DNA of 17,253 nt from Larix sibirica. Its lineage: Eukaryota; Streptophyta; Pinopsida; Pinales; Pinaceae. A model generated the notes under the pieces. The model did no database searches. It was not told the origin of the DNA and saw nothing but the letters and a program-made list of their open reading frames with translations. Where the stretch lies: assembly GCA_004151065.3 (NCBI GenBank), contig NWUY0300027298.1:53164-70416 (forward strand), given 5' to 3'. Of the stretch, positions 1 to 9,934 are shown one piece after another. The translations under genes and the position numbers were made by a program. Within the stretch, counting starts at the first letter, position 1. Each line of letters begins with the position of its first letter.

Positions 1-249
1 GGTGGGTTTTGGTTGGAATCTAGTATTTTTTTTGGTAAAATCTTAATGTGGAAGTGTTTAAATTGTGGTTTTGAGTCCATAAATAGATTCATCACCCTCG
101 AATACCCCCATGACACCCAAATTATCCAATTTGGATATCTAATATATGTGATTCTAAGTTTTTCAAAAGATTTCCAACCCAATTTTGGAAAATATTATCG
201 GAAAAGGTTGAAAAAGTAGAATATTTAGACTACATCTTATAAATTTAGG
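1..249. other. Unassigned AT-rich sequence
   Basis: No gene, repeat or RNA is recognisable here. A 68-codon open frame at 13-219 has no visible domain or coding-like composition and is probably chance. The TTGACCATGG-type minisatellite begins at its right edge, near 250. Confidence 0.6.
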
Positions 250-1004
250 TGTACCATGGTTGAATTATGTTTGACTAATATTGACCATTGTTGACCATAT
301 TTGATTTTGGTCCACTTTTGATTAAATGTGTTTGACATTGTATGGGTATATTCGAATATGGTTCATTTGGTTGACCAGGGCTATATTTGAATATGGTTCA
401 TTTGGTTGACCATTTCTAAGTGTAGTTAACCATGGTTTACCATGTTTGATCATGGTTAATAATGGTTAATTGCAGTCGATATTTAATTTTCCATGACTGA
501 ATATAGTTGGGAATGTTTGACAATGTTTTATTATGATTCAACACTGTGTGGCATGGTGGACATTTCTTAAACTTGGTTGACCATGGTTGGTAGTGTTTGT
601 TTAAGACTAACCATGTTTGTTTGTGGTTAATTATGAATAACCATGTTAGAGTATGGATAACCATATTTGGGCATATTTAACTATGGTTGTCCATGTTGAT
701 CTATGGTTGAGCATGTTAGACTATGAATAATCATGTTTGGCCATATTTGGCCATGATTGTCCATGTTTGACTATTTTTGAGCATGTTTGACCATGGTTGA
801 CTTTGGTTGACTATGTTTCATCATGGTTGAATATGGTTTACTAAAGTTTGCAATGTTTAACCATGGATTACTTGTGATGTTTGAATATCGTTGACTTTTA
901 TTGAATATAGTTTACTATAGCAATATTCTTGACCATGAAACCATGGTTGAGCAAGATTAACCATTATTTATTTTTATTGAGCATGGTTGACTATAGCTTA
1001 TCAT
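250..1004. repeat. TTGACCATGG minisatellite, first unit (left part)
   Basis: Dense degenerate repetition of short words such as TTGACCATGG, GTTGACTATG, GTTTGACCATG and ATGGTTGAATATG, mostly 9-12 bases apart. Longer landmarks recur in the same order as in the copies right of the retrotransposon: a TTGACCATGTTTGATTTTGG block near 281, a GTTAATAATGGTTAA block near 455, a CATGGTGGACATT block near 552 and a GGATTACTTGTGATGTTTGA block near 865. The array is therefore a higher-order repeat and not only a simple short tandem. The unit is cut at 1004 by the retrotransposon and resumes at 9805. Minus-strand open frames inside it (for example 437-664) are by-products of the repeat. Confidence 0.9.
1000..1004. 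repeat. Target-site duplication, left copy (ATCAT)
   Basis: ATCAT directly precedes the 5' LTR and is repeated exactly at 9805-9809, directly after the 3' LTR. Five bases is the usual duplication for Ty3-type integrases. The match was found after the LTR ends were fixed by aligning the two LTRs, so it supports both boundaries independently. Confidence 0.85.
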
Positions 1005-3043
1005 TATTGGCCTCTATGATGCTATTTTCATTGTGGGTTTTCCTTTCAACCTATATTAACCCTTCCTTTGTTCCACATTATTGTTCCTTTTATCACATTC
1101 TCCGTGAAATTGCCATCCACAACTCAAAAGGTAATTTGACTTTTCCATTGTTTTTGGTAATTAGGAACGCTAAAGGTTATTCTATTGCTAATAATGGATT
1201 AGTTATTTTAGGTCATATAACTCATACAAGGATCTTGTAACCCTCCTCATCGTTTGGCATATCTCTATGCTTCTAGAAGAAAATCAAGGACATGGGTTTT
1301 CTCCTAGATGCATCAAGATGCTTCTACATTCATCAAATTGGTTCTAGGGAAAATAGTGCGAGCGTTATCTTCGGTTCAAGTTGTGGTCAACTACAGCAAA
1401 GAAAAGCACTTATCAAGGAATGTGGTTGTGGAAACGATTGAAGATATTCCCATGCATTCACATGTCACGAGAATATTACTGGATTTGATTTATCTACTAT
1501 ATTTATCAAGGATTTACCAAAAATACAAAACCATATCTATCTTTACCATTTAGGTTGTTATAATCCGGGTATTTCAGGCATGGAACATGGGATTCATTTT
1601 GGGTCTACTTGTGCACTCTTGTGGGTTGTAAATGTATATAAACTTAGCCTAGATAGTGTAAAATATATAAAAATATTAGCAGATCACTATTATGTTCCTC
1701 AACTCTATATTTTTGAACCTTTGATTTATTAATATAAGAGCAATTGAGCTGATGTTCTGAGTTAGAGGTGTGTGGTTGTGATTGGTTAGATTAGTTTTGT
1801 AACCTTCCTGCAACATGAAGCCAATTGGGAGAGCCCCTCAATTCAACCGACGTTGCAATATACTTTATTCATATTTAGACTAGATAAGCATAGTAAGTTT
1901 GTGTTTCATCTTTTCCAAGAATCAGATTAGAAAGATATAATTAGGTGTAATCTCCTTCTTAAAAATCGGTAAGTAATGTGATCACATTAGTCAAATATTA
2001 GGTCAAATATTCATGTTTTTATTTTCTTAATTGAATACTATGATAATCTTTACTTTATAAGTTTTGTATTAATCCTTACAAAGAACAAGTCTTCTATATT
2101 GTTTCACAGGAACATTTAAGTCTGATATGAACATGAAAGAGTGTGATTTTTTCCATTAAAATACCATGTCATCATCAATCTAATGAATAAAAAACATCTC
2201 ACTGGAGTTACAGTTTATACCGTGGTCTCTTAAGCTTTCCTTCATAGTTTGTGTATATGTTTTGATTTGAAATTTTAGATAGTGAGTTATAAGGATTAGT
2301 TTCCATTTAAGTATGAACGATGAGATTTACTTCAATTCATATTACATCAACATTTGAAATCCAAACTACCAATGAAGGACTATATTCCATTCTTATGAAG
2401 GTATCTCAAGAACATATTAATCCACTAGTTTGAATAGTGGTTTGAAGAGTGATTTACTTCTGCAAATAATCAATGCAAATGCATTCTTACAATTGTTTTG
2501 GCTAAGAAAAAACATTGATTGGAATTCTTTAGTTGACCAAATTACTCATCAAATTTTTATCATAGGAATGCTTGAATCCACATGTGAAAGACTGTGACCT
2601 AAGCTTGTGAATGAAATTCAAACTAAGGAAGTAATGATTGAGTGTAGATTTGATTTATGAAATGATTCCATTACATACATTGTATACATACACATTCATT
2701 GGTTTATAGTGAAGACTCAGATCTAATTAAAAGTCATGTACATACTCACATAAACACTGAGATATGGTATGCAACATCATCAGAAGCTTGTTACACTTAG
2801 TATTAAATCCATGAATGTAAATAAGATTTGAAATTGAATTTACTTGGACTTATGAGTTAGTTTCCATGTTCTTTATAATGTTGATCATAATAGAGAGTGT
2901 ATCTTGCATCCTTTCCCTTTCAATTGATGATTTTTAATAGTTTAGGGTAGAATTTGATCATGCACATACCGTGCTTGCATCTAAATATTTATGAGCCCCA
3001 GAGTTGATGATTTAATGTCTGAAATTATATAATTTGACTAAAT
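1005..3043 (+). repeat. 5' long terminal repeat
   Basis: Aligns along its whole length, in direct orientation, with 7719-9804. Shared landmarks include CCTTTCAACCTATATT near 1041 and 7762, AAGGATCTTGTAACCC near 1228 and 7962, and GAATCCACATGTGAAAGACTGT near 2574 and 9328. Length is 2039 bp; the 3' copy is longer mainly because of short extra stretches near 7850 and 8820-8850. The terminal TG has become TA and the terminal CA has become AT, which hides the boundary unless both LTRs are compared. Open frames inside (929-1240, 1308-1553) are not preserved in the 3' LTR and are not genes. Confidence 0.92.
1635..1642 (+). promoter_or_regulatory. Candidate TATA box of the 5' LTR
   Basis: TATATAAA, followed by AC(T)TAGCCTAGATA. 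The same box and following sequence are kept at 8369-8376 in the 3' LTR, although the surroundings have diverged. It would place the element's transcription start roughly 30 bases downstream, a little under one third into the LTR. The start itself is inferred. Confidence 0.5.
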
Positions 3044-3047
3044 TTTT

Positions 3048-3065
3048 TGGTGTCATTGCCCAGGA
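3048..3065 (+). other. Primer binding site, tRNA-Asp type (decayed)
   Basis: TGGTGTCATTGCCCAGGA begins four bases after the 5' LTR end. Athila/Tat-lineage elements commonly use a tRNA-Asp site reading TGGCGCCGTTGCCGGGGA. The copy here differs from that at about five positions, mostly C-to-T or G-to-A changes, two of them at CG. The position directly behind the LTR is as expected. The tRNA assignment is from family knowledge and cannot be certain in so decayed a site. Confidence 0.65.
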
Positions 3066-3459
3066 TATGCTAAAGGGATTAGGGTATTTAGGTTTTGTTT
3101 TATAGTTGTTCTTGTTTCTACATATAATTTTTGGTTGTACAAACATTTGCAACTTAGAGGAGGATAAATGGTAAGAAACAAAGACGAACTCACTACATAA
3201 TTTTTCAGTTGTAACAACCTTATACAACCACTTTAGTGGGCATATCCTTGCCATCGTCATGTTGGTAGAATATGTTTTCTTTATTTTTTATTCATGGAAG
3301 AAAGAAGCTAACACATGTGAGTAGGTAACTTGGTGCTAACAAGATCTTATTAACGTGAGGAATTTGAGTACATTATTACTTTTATTTATGTTTGCTATAA
3401 CTGTATTTTTTATTTGTTGTCGTTAGTTTCATTTCGTATTTTCAATAAGATTTAAAAAG
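3066..3459 (+). other. Retrotransposon untranslated leader
   Basis: About 390 bases between the primer site and the first plausible Gag-like ATG at 3460. It begins with TGCTAAAGGGATTAGGGTATTTAGG, wording that commonly follows this primer site in Athila/Tat-like leaders. No open frame or clear structure was found. The minus-strand open frame 3012-3260 spans the LTR end and primer site and is spurious. Confidence 0.55.
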
Positions 3460-4002
3460 ATGGTGTTGTTAGAATCTCGTGTACCAATACATTTGTGAGT
3501 AAGAGCTCCATATCATCCAAAATAACTAAAGATCCTAAGGAACTTGTTGAGTAAAGGAGGAAATGCTATCACGAGGATTGTCTCAAATCCTTGTCCACGC
3601 ACCATAATTGTCACTAGGGATAAGTCTACAATCCAAGAAGCAATAGAGGAACTTAGGATCCATAAACCTACTCTATAAGAAGAGGGTCAAGAATTTTCTC
3701 CAAATAGTCCCTATGTGTAAATGGAAGAAATCAATGGATCGTGGATGGCATTATATGAAGAGCAAATACTAAAGCCAGAGATTGAAGAATTTTTGGCATG
3801 CCAACACCAGATTCTTTGTGCATTACAGAGTGTGATTACCAACTTTTTAAAGAATTTCATGGCATGCCAATAAGAGAAATTCAAGGAGACAAATATTACA
3901 TCAAAAATTGGTTCCAAATAGTCATCAGACCATAGTATCACTCCATATTTCAACAATTCTAGGAATCATTTCCATAAGAGCAGTTGGAATATGATATTCT
4001 AA
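3460..4002 (+). pseudogene. Decayed Gag-like reading frame, N-terminal part
   Basis: From the ATG at 3460 one frame reads to TAA at 4000-4002, about 180 codons, broken by stops including TGA at 3496. Between stops the text is protein-like: a basic start, then a stretch containing TIIVTRDKSTIQEAIEELR (about 3598-3654), then a helical acidic stretch with LYEEQILKPEIEEFLACQ (about 3751-3804), then an S/N/H-rich tail. Several stops could derive from CAA, CAG or CGA by one C-to-T change. Its place just after the leader is where Gag starts in LTR retrotransposons; there is no zinc knuckle and no catalytic motif. The Gag assignment comes from position and general character, not from a recognised domain. 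The product would be capsid-like, but this copy cannot encode it. Confidence 0.5.
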
Positions 4003-5662
4003 TATTCATTGAGGTATAGTTTTTAGATTTGGATATGGATTTAATTAAGATCTTGTTATGTGAATGGATGCACTGGATGTATTAATATACTTGAAGGAGG
4101 TTTATATTCTTCAAGTAGGGTAGGATAGTGTAGAAAAATAAATAAATAAAACAATAGAAATAGTAATAAGTCCAATTGTGAAAACTAGGTTACCCCTCAT
4201 CTGGACATGAGTTTTGCTTAAAAACTAGGCAATTGGTAGGAAAAAATATCAATAAATTTATACTTGTTTGTTCGATATTGTATTATGGTTCTTCAAAATC
4301 ACTTGTTTTATGCTCGTTTCAGATGACGTGGGATTCATTAAGGCCCACATTCCAAAACATATCATCCCTTCATCTCCATTACATTATCTAGGATCGAGAT
4401 TAAATATGCCTATAAGTAACTTGCAACTTGCAGACATCAATGACAAGCCTCATTGTTGTTAGCAATGGGAATTTATCAAGGTCTCTTGATTGACAGATCT
4501 TGTAGGTGACTCAACACCAACTTATTTATTCGTACCTATCAATATGTACATAGGTACATTAATATTCATTTTCATCATTGGTGAGCTATCTCTTAATGGT
4601 TAATGACTTGCATTATTGGTTTGTAATCCAATGATTTCTTTCTATATTCAACTTCAATTAAATCCACTTACATAGATTTAATTGTACCAATAGGGGATAT
4701 GGACAAAGACTATATAGGTAAAATGATCCTAAGAAAAACTTACATCAGTTCATTTTCTTGTTCAACACTTCTAGCAACCACATGTTTAGTATTTCCATGA
4801 CCCTATGATGCATAAAAGAAAACATTCTAGATCAGATCCAGCAAGATTATTTGCAACATGAAATAAGAGATATTAAACTAAACATATTTTTAACTATCTT
4901 CAGCAATCATTTTCCAGTATTAGTTTGTATGCCTCATCTTCAATCGATCAACATTTATACTTGATTTAGTTCTTCTAATAAATCAAGATCGTATATTTTT
5001 CAGAGCTCCATTTCCAATTCTCAACATGTGGACTTTTGTACATGATGGTAAAAACTCAATGTATATTAATGTCCCATCTGTTCTTATTAGCATTTCATCA
5101 TTCCAACATGGTGATTTTGTGGATGATTAGCCTTAGCTTCAGCATTATCTTCCTATCATTTTCATTACCTACAACATTCATGTAACCACTATTTAATCAT
5201 GTAACCATTATTTTTAGTAGTTATATCATCCCTATATTAATTATTATATGCCTTGTAACAATTTCTTTTAAATCTGTGTTACCATCCAAGCTTGTATGCT
5301 AATGATTGGCTTCTATATTAGAGATTTGATATGTCCCAACAACTCTAGTCTCTTATATCCATCATTCGACTAGTCCTCATCAACAACATCAATCATTTTT
5401 TTCCAAATTTAGCTCAACAATCAGTTTCAAATTGATTGTTCTCAACAACAAAATAGTTCCGGTTCAATTGAATGCATGAAATCTTCACGTGTAGTTCACT
5501 CATAACCATGTTCATCGACTTTAGCATACATCATTTAATGGGAATTCTATTAAGGTAGACTTGAGGTAAGAAATCAAGTTTTGAATTTTTATAGTTTACT
5601 ATGAACATGGAAAGTTATAATACAACAAACTTTAAGGTTATTCGTTATGTTAATATTTACTT
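4003..5662 (+). other. Internal retrotransposon sequence without a readable frame
   Basis: About 1.66 kb linking the two Gag-like segments. All frames are crowded with stops. Short coherent scraps appear, and from about 5050 the plus strand is poor in G and rich in C, A and T, giving His/Tyr/Ser/Pro/Gln-rich readings (CAACAACATCAATCA near 5380, for example). This would suit the low-complexity middle of a Gag-like protein. No YxDD, integrase HHCC or protease DTG/DSG context was seen. The open frames at 3711-3956 (minus) and 4268-4462 (plus) look like chance. Confidence 0.45.
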
Positions 5663-5944
5663 ATGACATTTTCTATGATCCCTATACCATACATTTATAT
5701 ATATTTTCCACCTATATCCATTATTTTCTTATATGTTTCCCTTATTCATTCATTTCCTTACGAGTTGATCATCAACCATACCTTACTAAAGTACTACCCC
5801 ACTCTTTCTATACATTCCACTCATTATCAACATCACCACTCTAATATTTCCAAATTATATCTCTCTGTCGTTCCATCAACTCAATATCAAATGGAATTTA
5901 TACCCATTGTGATCCACTACCTCAAATATTTTCATTTTGCATGA
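5663..5944 (+). pseudogene. His/Tyr/Ser-rich remnant, probable middle of the Gag-like protein
   Basis: A 93-codon stretch free of stops, in the same frame as the conserved block starting at 6143. The end of the segment is rich in H, Y, S, T and Q (STHYQHHHSNISK near 5813-5851). The overlapping frame from 5647 is open too, so openness alone is weak evidence, because the strand has few G residues and hence few TGA and TAG codons. It is read here as part of the decayed Gag-like gene because of its frame and position. No function can be assigned. Confidence 0.35.
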
Positions 5945-6142
5945 TGCTTGTTTGATTGACCACTCATTTTCATAACTATCCACCTCATTTTGAATCACTC
6001 GTAGGATTCGAAATGAGATTGGAACATGTATATAGTTTGGACATCACCTAAAATTCCCATTTCCTTACTCATCTACTTGAAATGAAAATTGATTAGAGCA
6101 GGTTGTCTTTACACATATTCATGCACTTAGTATTGCAATGTC

Positions 6143-6851
6143 ATGGGGAACCTTGTTGTATTCAGGAAAGAGCCATGGTATTTGAAAATGATGGACTCAT
6201 ACATAGAGTATAATTCCAATAAATGTATACTCAGAGTTGTAGGGTGGCTTCCATTCCTTAAGAAATTTCAATGCCAAAATGATTATGTTACCAAGTCATT
6301 CGCAGAGCGATTTGATGGACATGCATTGGAAACTTGGTAATGGAAGTATAAGAGGAATCAATATCCCAAGCTACTAGAATGCCTCAAACAGGGGATAGTT
6401 GGTTTAAAAAATAAGCAGGTCGAACAAGGAGTGTGGGCTTAGTTTTTATGCTCAACAGAATAGATCCTGCATTTCGAAAAAGGCCTACCCACATCTTGGA
6501 TCATGGAGAAATGGATGAATTTGTTGTTCATGTTAAAGAAGTATGTTACATGTGAGGGGAGGTATGCAATTACTTTTCCCCATCACATTTAGATCCTTCT
6601 ACACTTTGAGTCCACTGATCACTTGAATTGTCCATTTTATTTATTCCAAATTTTGGGTAGAATGGAGAAACACATACAATGAATCCATATAAATGCCAAT
6701 AGTAGCTTATGTCACCATGGTTTGATCAAAATATTAAATTTGGTGTAATTGCATAAAATAGGTGATAATTCAAATGTGTTCTGGCACATAATGGATTTTT
6801 GATGGGGCTATTGCAAATGACGATATATCCCAGTAACTGAATGTTATTCTT
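6143..6851 (+). pseudogene. Decayed Gag-like conserved block (KYVTCEGRYAITF)
   Basis: Reads in one frame for about 235 codons with several stops (TAA at 6338, TAG near 6437, others further on). Recognisable pieces in order: a W-P-F-L-K-K-F segment leading into NDYVTKSFAERFDGHALE (about 6278-6331), then KYKRNQYPKLLECLKQG, then a hydrophobic/aromatic helical stretch, then KKYVTCEGRYAITF (about 6536-6577), then LNCPFYLFQILGRMEKHIQ (about 6623-6679), then LCHHGLIKIL. The pattern resembles capsid-like ORFs of plant Ty3-type elements that I have seen as a general type, but I cannot name the family. Stops are consistent with single transitions. It shifts frame near 6850 into the next remnant. Confidence 0.55.
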
Positions 6852-7440
6852 GAGCATGATGATAGAAATAACAGTGAGGACCTCAGTCTCCAAGAAAAAA
6901 ATTCCTTCACTACTTATGGAGAGAGTTTTAAAAGACAACCTATAAAGAAGGGACATGGACAGTCTATTCTCATCACCCCTAGAATAATTACCAGGAGTAT
7001 GACTAAGAATAAGTCTAAGAAAATTGTTTATCATCCATTATCATGTACTCCATGTCCAACCAAAATTAATACTTCCTTACATACTAAACGAGTGCCAACT
7101 AAGCACATTCATGTCCAATAGAAGCAGTTTTCAATCCCTTTGTCTAGGAATTATAGAACTAAATATTCTAAGCCTATGGATCCTATATATTGGTATCCCA
7201 AATCTCATGGCCCTTAATCACCAATTCCCAAGGATTTTGAAGACACCACTAGCTATTCTAATCCCATAAATCAAATGATGTACTTGAATGTCCCAATAAG
7301 ATTAGTCTACTCAAAATTGAAGAAGAAAAACAAGAAAATTGAGAGACTAAGAGCATAAATCGAATAGCTTAACATCTTAGGTAGGTATGTGAAGAATTAA
7401 AAAAAGGTTTTGAAGGAAAGGAGTTCTCGGCTATAGGGGG
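6852..7440 (+). pseudogene. Decayed Gag-like C-terminal part, basic with coiled-coil tail
   Basis: Continues the previous remnant in another frame (a one-base shift near 6850), about 195 codons with a few stops (TAG near 7119, TAA near 7216, TAA and TAG near 7357-7367). Order: an acidic start (HDDRNNSEDLSLQEKN), a basic segment with IITRSMTKNKSKK (about 6984-7022), a Pro/Tyr/Lys-rich segment, then a charged helical tail with KLKKKNKKIERLRA (about 7317-7358). The TRSMT-type basic motif is common before or after capsid domains in plant Ty3 elements. No zinc knuckle or protease follows. The frame track inside it at 7024-7269 is a shadow frame, as is the minus-strand 6726-7034. Confidence 0.5.
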
Positions 7441-7707
7441 AATTGAAAATTTGACAATAAAGAACAAGAAGCTACACACACTTAAGAGATGGTTCAAATG
7501 AATTCAGTTTTTAGCATTGCATAATAGGACATTTGAAAATAAAATCATGGTAGAGAAGAGAATAAAAGATTCCAATGTGAATATATCAATAGGTACTGCC
7601 AATTGAAATAGTTGAAGCATTGACCAAATTTTGCACAAGTTTCAAAAATTTTTCATACCGCAACATCAACTATATACCTCGTTTGCACGAGGACATGTAA
7701 AATATTA
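7441..7707 (+). other. Retrotransposon 3' untranslated stretch
   Basis: About 270 bases between the Gag-like remnant and the polypurine tract. It is A-rich, includes AAAGAACAAGAAG-type purine runs, and has no readable frame. In an autonomous element a polymerase gene would lie before this point; none is present. Confidence 0.5.
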
Positions 7708-7718
7708 GGCTGGGGGAG
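7708..7718 (+). other. Polypurine tract
   Basis: GGCTGGGGGAG lies directly before the TGTTGG start of the 3' LTR. This is the expected place and composition for the plus-strand DNA primer of an LTR retrotransposon. The single C and T interrupt the purines, but the GGGGGAG core is intact. Confidence 0.85.
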
Positions 7719-9804
7719 TGTTGGGCCTGTAAATTGATCCTATTTTCATTTCTAGTTGTCCTTTCAACCTATATTCACACTTCCTTTTTGCCACATTATC
7801 CTTCCCTTTATCATGTTTTTCGTGAAATTGTCATCTAGAGCTCAAAAGGTAATTACTTATTAAATTAATGACTTTTCCATTGTTTTTGGTAAATTAAGAA
7901 TGTTAAAGGTTGTTGTACTACTAATGATGGTTTAACCAGCTTAGTTCATGCAAATCATATAAGGATCTTGTAACCCACCTCATAGTTTGGCATATCTCCG
8001 TGCTTCTAAAAGGGAATCGAGTACATGGGATTTTTTGTTGGATGCTTCAATCCTCCATGTTTGTCAAATCGATTCCAGGGAAAACATGGAGAGTTGTTAT
8101 ATTATGGTAAATCCATGCTCAACTACACCAAAAAAATGCACTAAGTGAGGAATGTGGTCTTGGAAATGATTGAAGATATTCTCATGCATTGACATGTCAT
8201 GAGAATAGCATTGGATCTGAATTATATACTATATTTTCCAAAGGTTTACCAGAAAAGAAAAAAATGTATCTATCATTACAATTTATGTTATTATAATCAA
8301 GGTATTTGAGGTGTGGAAAAGGGGATTCATTCCGGGTCTACCTATCTGCTCTATGTGGGTTGTGCATGTATATAAAACTAGCCTAGATAATGTAAACAAT
8401 ATATTGATATCACCAGATCGCTACTATGTTCCTTAAATGTGTATTTAAGAACCTTTTATTTAATATAAGAGAAAATGAATTGATGTTTTGAGTTAGATAT
8501 GCATGGATCTAGTTTGTTCTTAGTTATGTAACCATCCTACAACATGAAACCAGTTGGGAGGGCCCCTCAATTTCACCAACATTGCAATCTACTTTCTTAA
8601 AATTAATATTAAATAAGCATAGTAATTTTGTGATTCATCTGTGTAGAATCATATTAGACAGGTATAATTACATGTAATCTTTTTCTTAAAACATATTAAG
8701 TAACTTAATCAGATTAGTTAAATGTTAGGTCGATTATTCTTGTTTTCATTTTCTTAACTGAATACTATGATAATCTTTAATTTATGAGTTTTGTATGAAT
8801 CCTTACATAGAACAAGTATTTTATTGAAGATTGAAAGATGAATTGTACTCTATATTGCGTCATAAAAACATTCAAATCCAATATGAATCAAGGAATGTGA
8901 TTTGTCCCATTAAAATAACATGTCATCATCAATCAAATTAATTGAAAGCATCCCCATGGAGTTACAATTTATGCAGTGGTTTGTTAATATTTTCCTTCAT
9001 AGTTTGCTTGTATGCTTTGATTTGGAATTGTGCATAGTTACCTATAATGATTAGTTTCCATTGAAGATTGAAGGATGCGATTTACTTCACTTTATGTTAC
9101 ATGAACATTTGAAATCCAATACCAATGAAAGGATGTAATTCATCCTTGTGAATGTATCTCAGTACTTGTCAATCTAGTGGTTTGAACAATGGTTTGAAGA
9201 GTGATTTACTTCTACACTTAATTATGCAAATACAGTCTTATAATATTTTTGGTTCATAACACACGGTGATTGGGATTATTTAGTTCACTGAATTAATCAT
9301 CATTTTTTTTTTATCACAGGAACGCTTGAATCCACATGTGAAAGACTGTAACCTAATCTTGTGAATGAAATCCAAAGTAAGGAACTAATGATCGAGTGTA
9401 GATTTTCTTTATAATTTGATTCCATTACATACATAGTATACATACACATTGACTGATTGATAGTGAAGAACAAAATCTAATTAAAAGTCATATACATACC
9501 GAGCCACATAAAAAGTGAGATATGGTATGTAAAATCATCACAATCTTGTTCCACTTAGTATTGAACTCGTGAATATAAATAGGATTTTAAATTAAATGTT
9601 CTTAGATTTATGAGTTAGTTTATGTGTTCTTTATTCTCTTGAATAGGAAAAATATTGTATCTTGCATCCTTTCTTTTTTGAATCATGATTTCTAATAGTT
9701 TAGGATAGGCTTTGACCCTGCACATATTGTCTTGCATCTCAAGTTTTATGAGCCCCTGCGTTGATGATTTAAGGTGTGAAATTATGCATATAATTCGACC
9801 AACA
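7719..9804 (+). repeat. 3' long terminal repeat
   Basis: 2086 bp, starting TGTTGG and ending CCAACA, a perfect 6-base inverted terminal pair of the kind LTR integrases recognise. Direct repeat of 1005-3043. Compared with the 5' copy it has extra bases near 7848-7865 and about 30 near 8820-8850, plus scattered substitutions. Minus-strand open frame 9615-9809 crosses its end and is spurious. Confidence 0.93.
8369..8376 (+). promoter_or_regulatory. Candidate TATA box of the 3' LTR
   Basis: TATATAAA followed by ACTAGCCTAGATAATG, the equivalent of 1635-1642 in the 5' LTR. Confidence 0.45.
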
Positions 9805-9809
9805 ATCAT
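9805..9809. repeat. Target-site duplication, right copy (ATCAT)
   Basis: Exact match to 1000-1004. The bases after it (GTTTGATTATGTTTG) resume the minisatellite. Confidence 0.85.
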
Positions 9810-9874
9810 GTTTGATTATGTTTGTTCATGGTTTAGTTTGGTTGGATTTGGTTGACCATGGCTGATCCTACATT

Positions 9875-9934
9875 ACTATGGATGACTATGATTAAATTAG
9901 GTAAACTATGGATGACTATGATTAAATTAGGTAA
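9875..9934 (+). repeat. Perfect 30-bp tandem duplication
   Basis: The 30 bases from 9875 (starting ACTATGGATGACTATG, ending TTAGGTAA) are repeated without a mismatch from 9905, and a third copy starts at 9935 but diverges after a few bases. The identity stands out in an array whose words otherwise differ at many positions, so this is a much younger event than the array. Confidence 0.9.

Larger units (their letters stand above)
1005..9804 (+). mobile_element. Nested non-autonomous LTR retrotransposon, Ty3-type (Athila/Tat-like primer site)
   Basis: An 8800-bp element inserted into the minisatellite. Order: 5' LTR 1005-3043, primer binding site from 3048, decayed Gag-like frames between about 3460 and 7440, polypurine tract ending at 7718, 3' LTR 7719-9804. 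ATCAT target duplications flank it, and minisatellite lies on both sides. The 3' LTR keeps perfect TGTTGG...CCAACA inverted ends; the 5' LTR ends have decayed to TATTGG...CTAAAT. Hand alignment of LTR segments gives about 9% mismatch near 2575/9330 and about 20% near 1030/7745, so the insertion is old. The interior is only 4.7 kb. I read it for protease, reverse transcriptase, RNase H and integrase motifs and found none, unlike autonomous Athila/Tat elements, whose interiors are much longer. It fits a large retrotransposon derivative that needs enzymes from elsewhere. The Athila/Tat placement rests only on the primer site. Confidence 0.92.

Noticed and set aside
437-664. Minus-strand open frames in the minisatellite (also 10514-10699)
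   Set aside because: Their repetitive W/T/I/N/H-rich text is simply the translation of the TTGACCATGG words.
929-1240. Plus-strand open frame of 103 codons
   Set aside because: It runs from minisatellite across the LTR border at 1005, so it joins two unrelated sequences, and the 3' LTR counterpart is broken.
1308-1553. Open frame inside the 5' LTR
   Set aside because: The equivalent part of the 3' LTR has indels and stops; no protein is conserved between the two LTRs.
6726-7034. Minus-strand open frame of 102 codons
   Set aside because: Opposite the Gag-like remnants, which read coherently on the plus strand; no recognisable features of its own.
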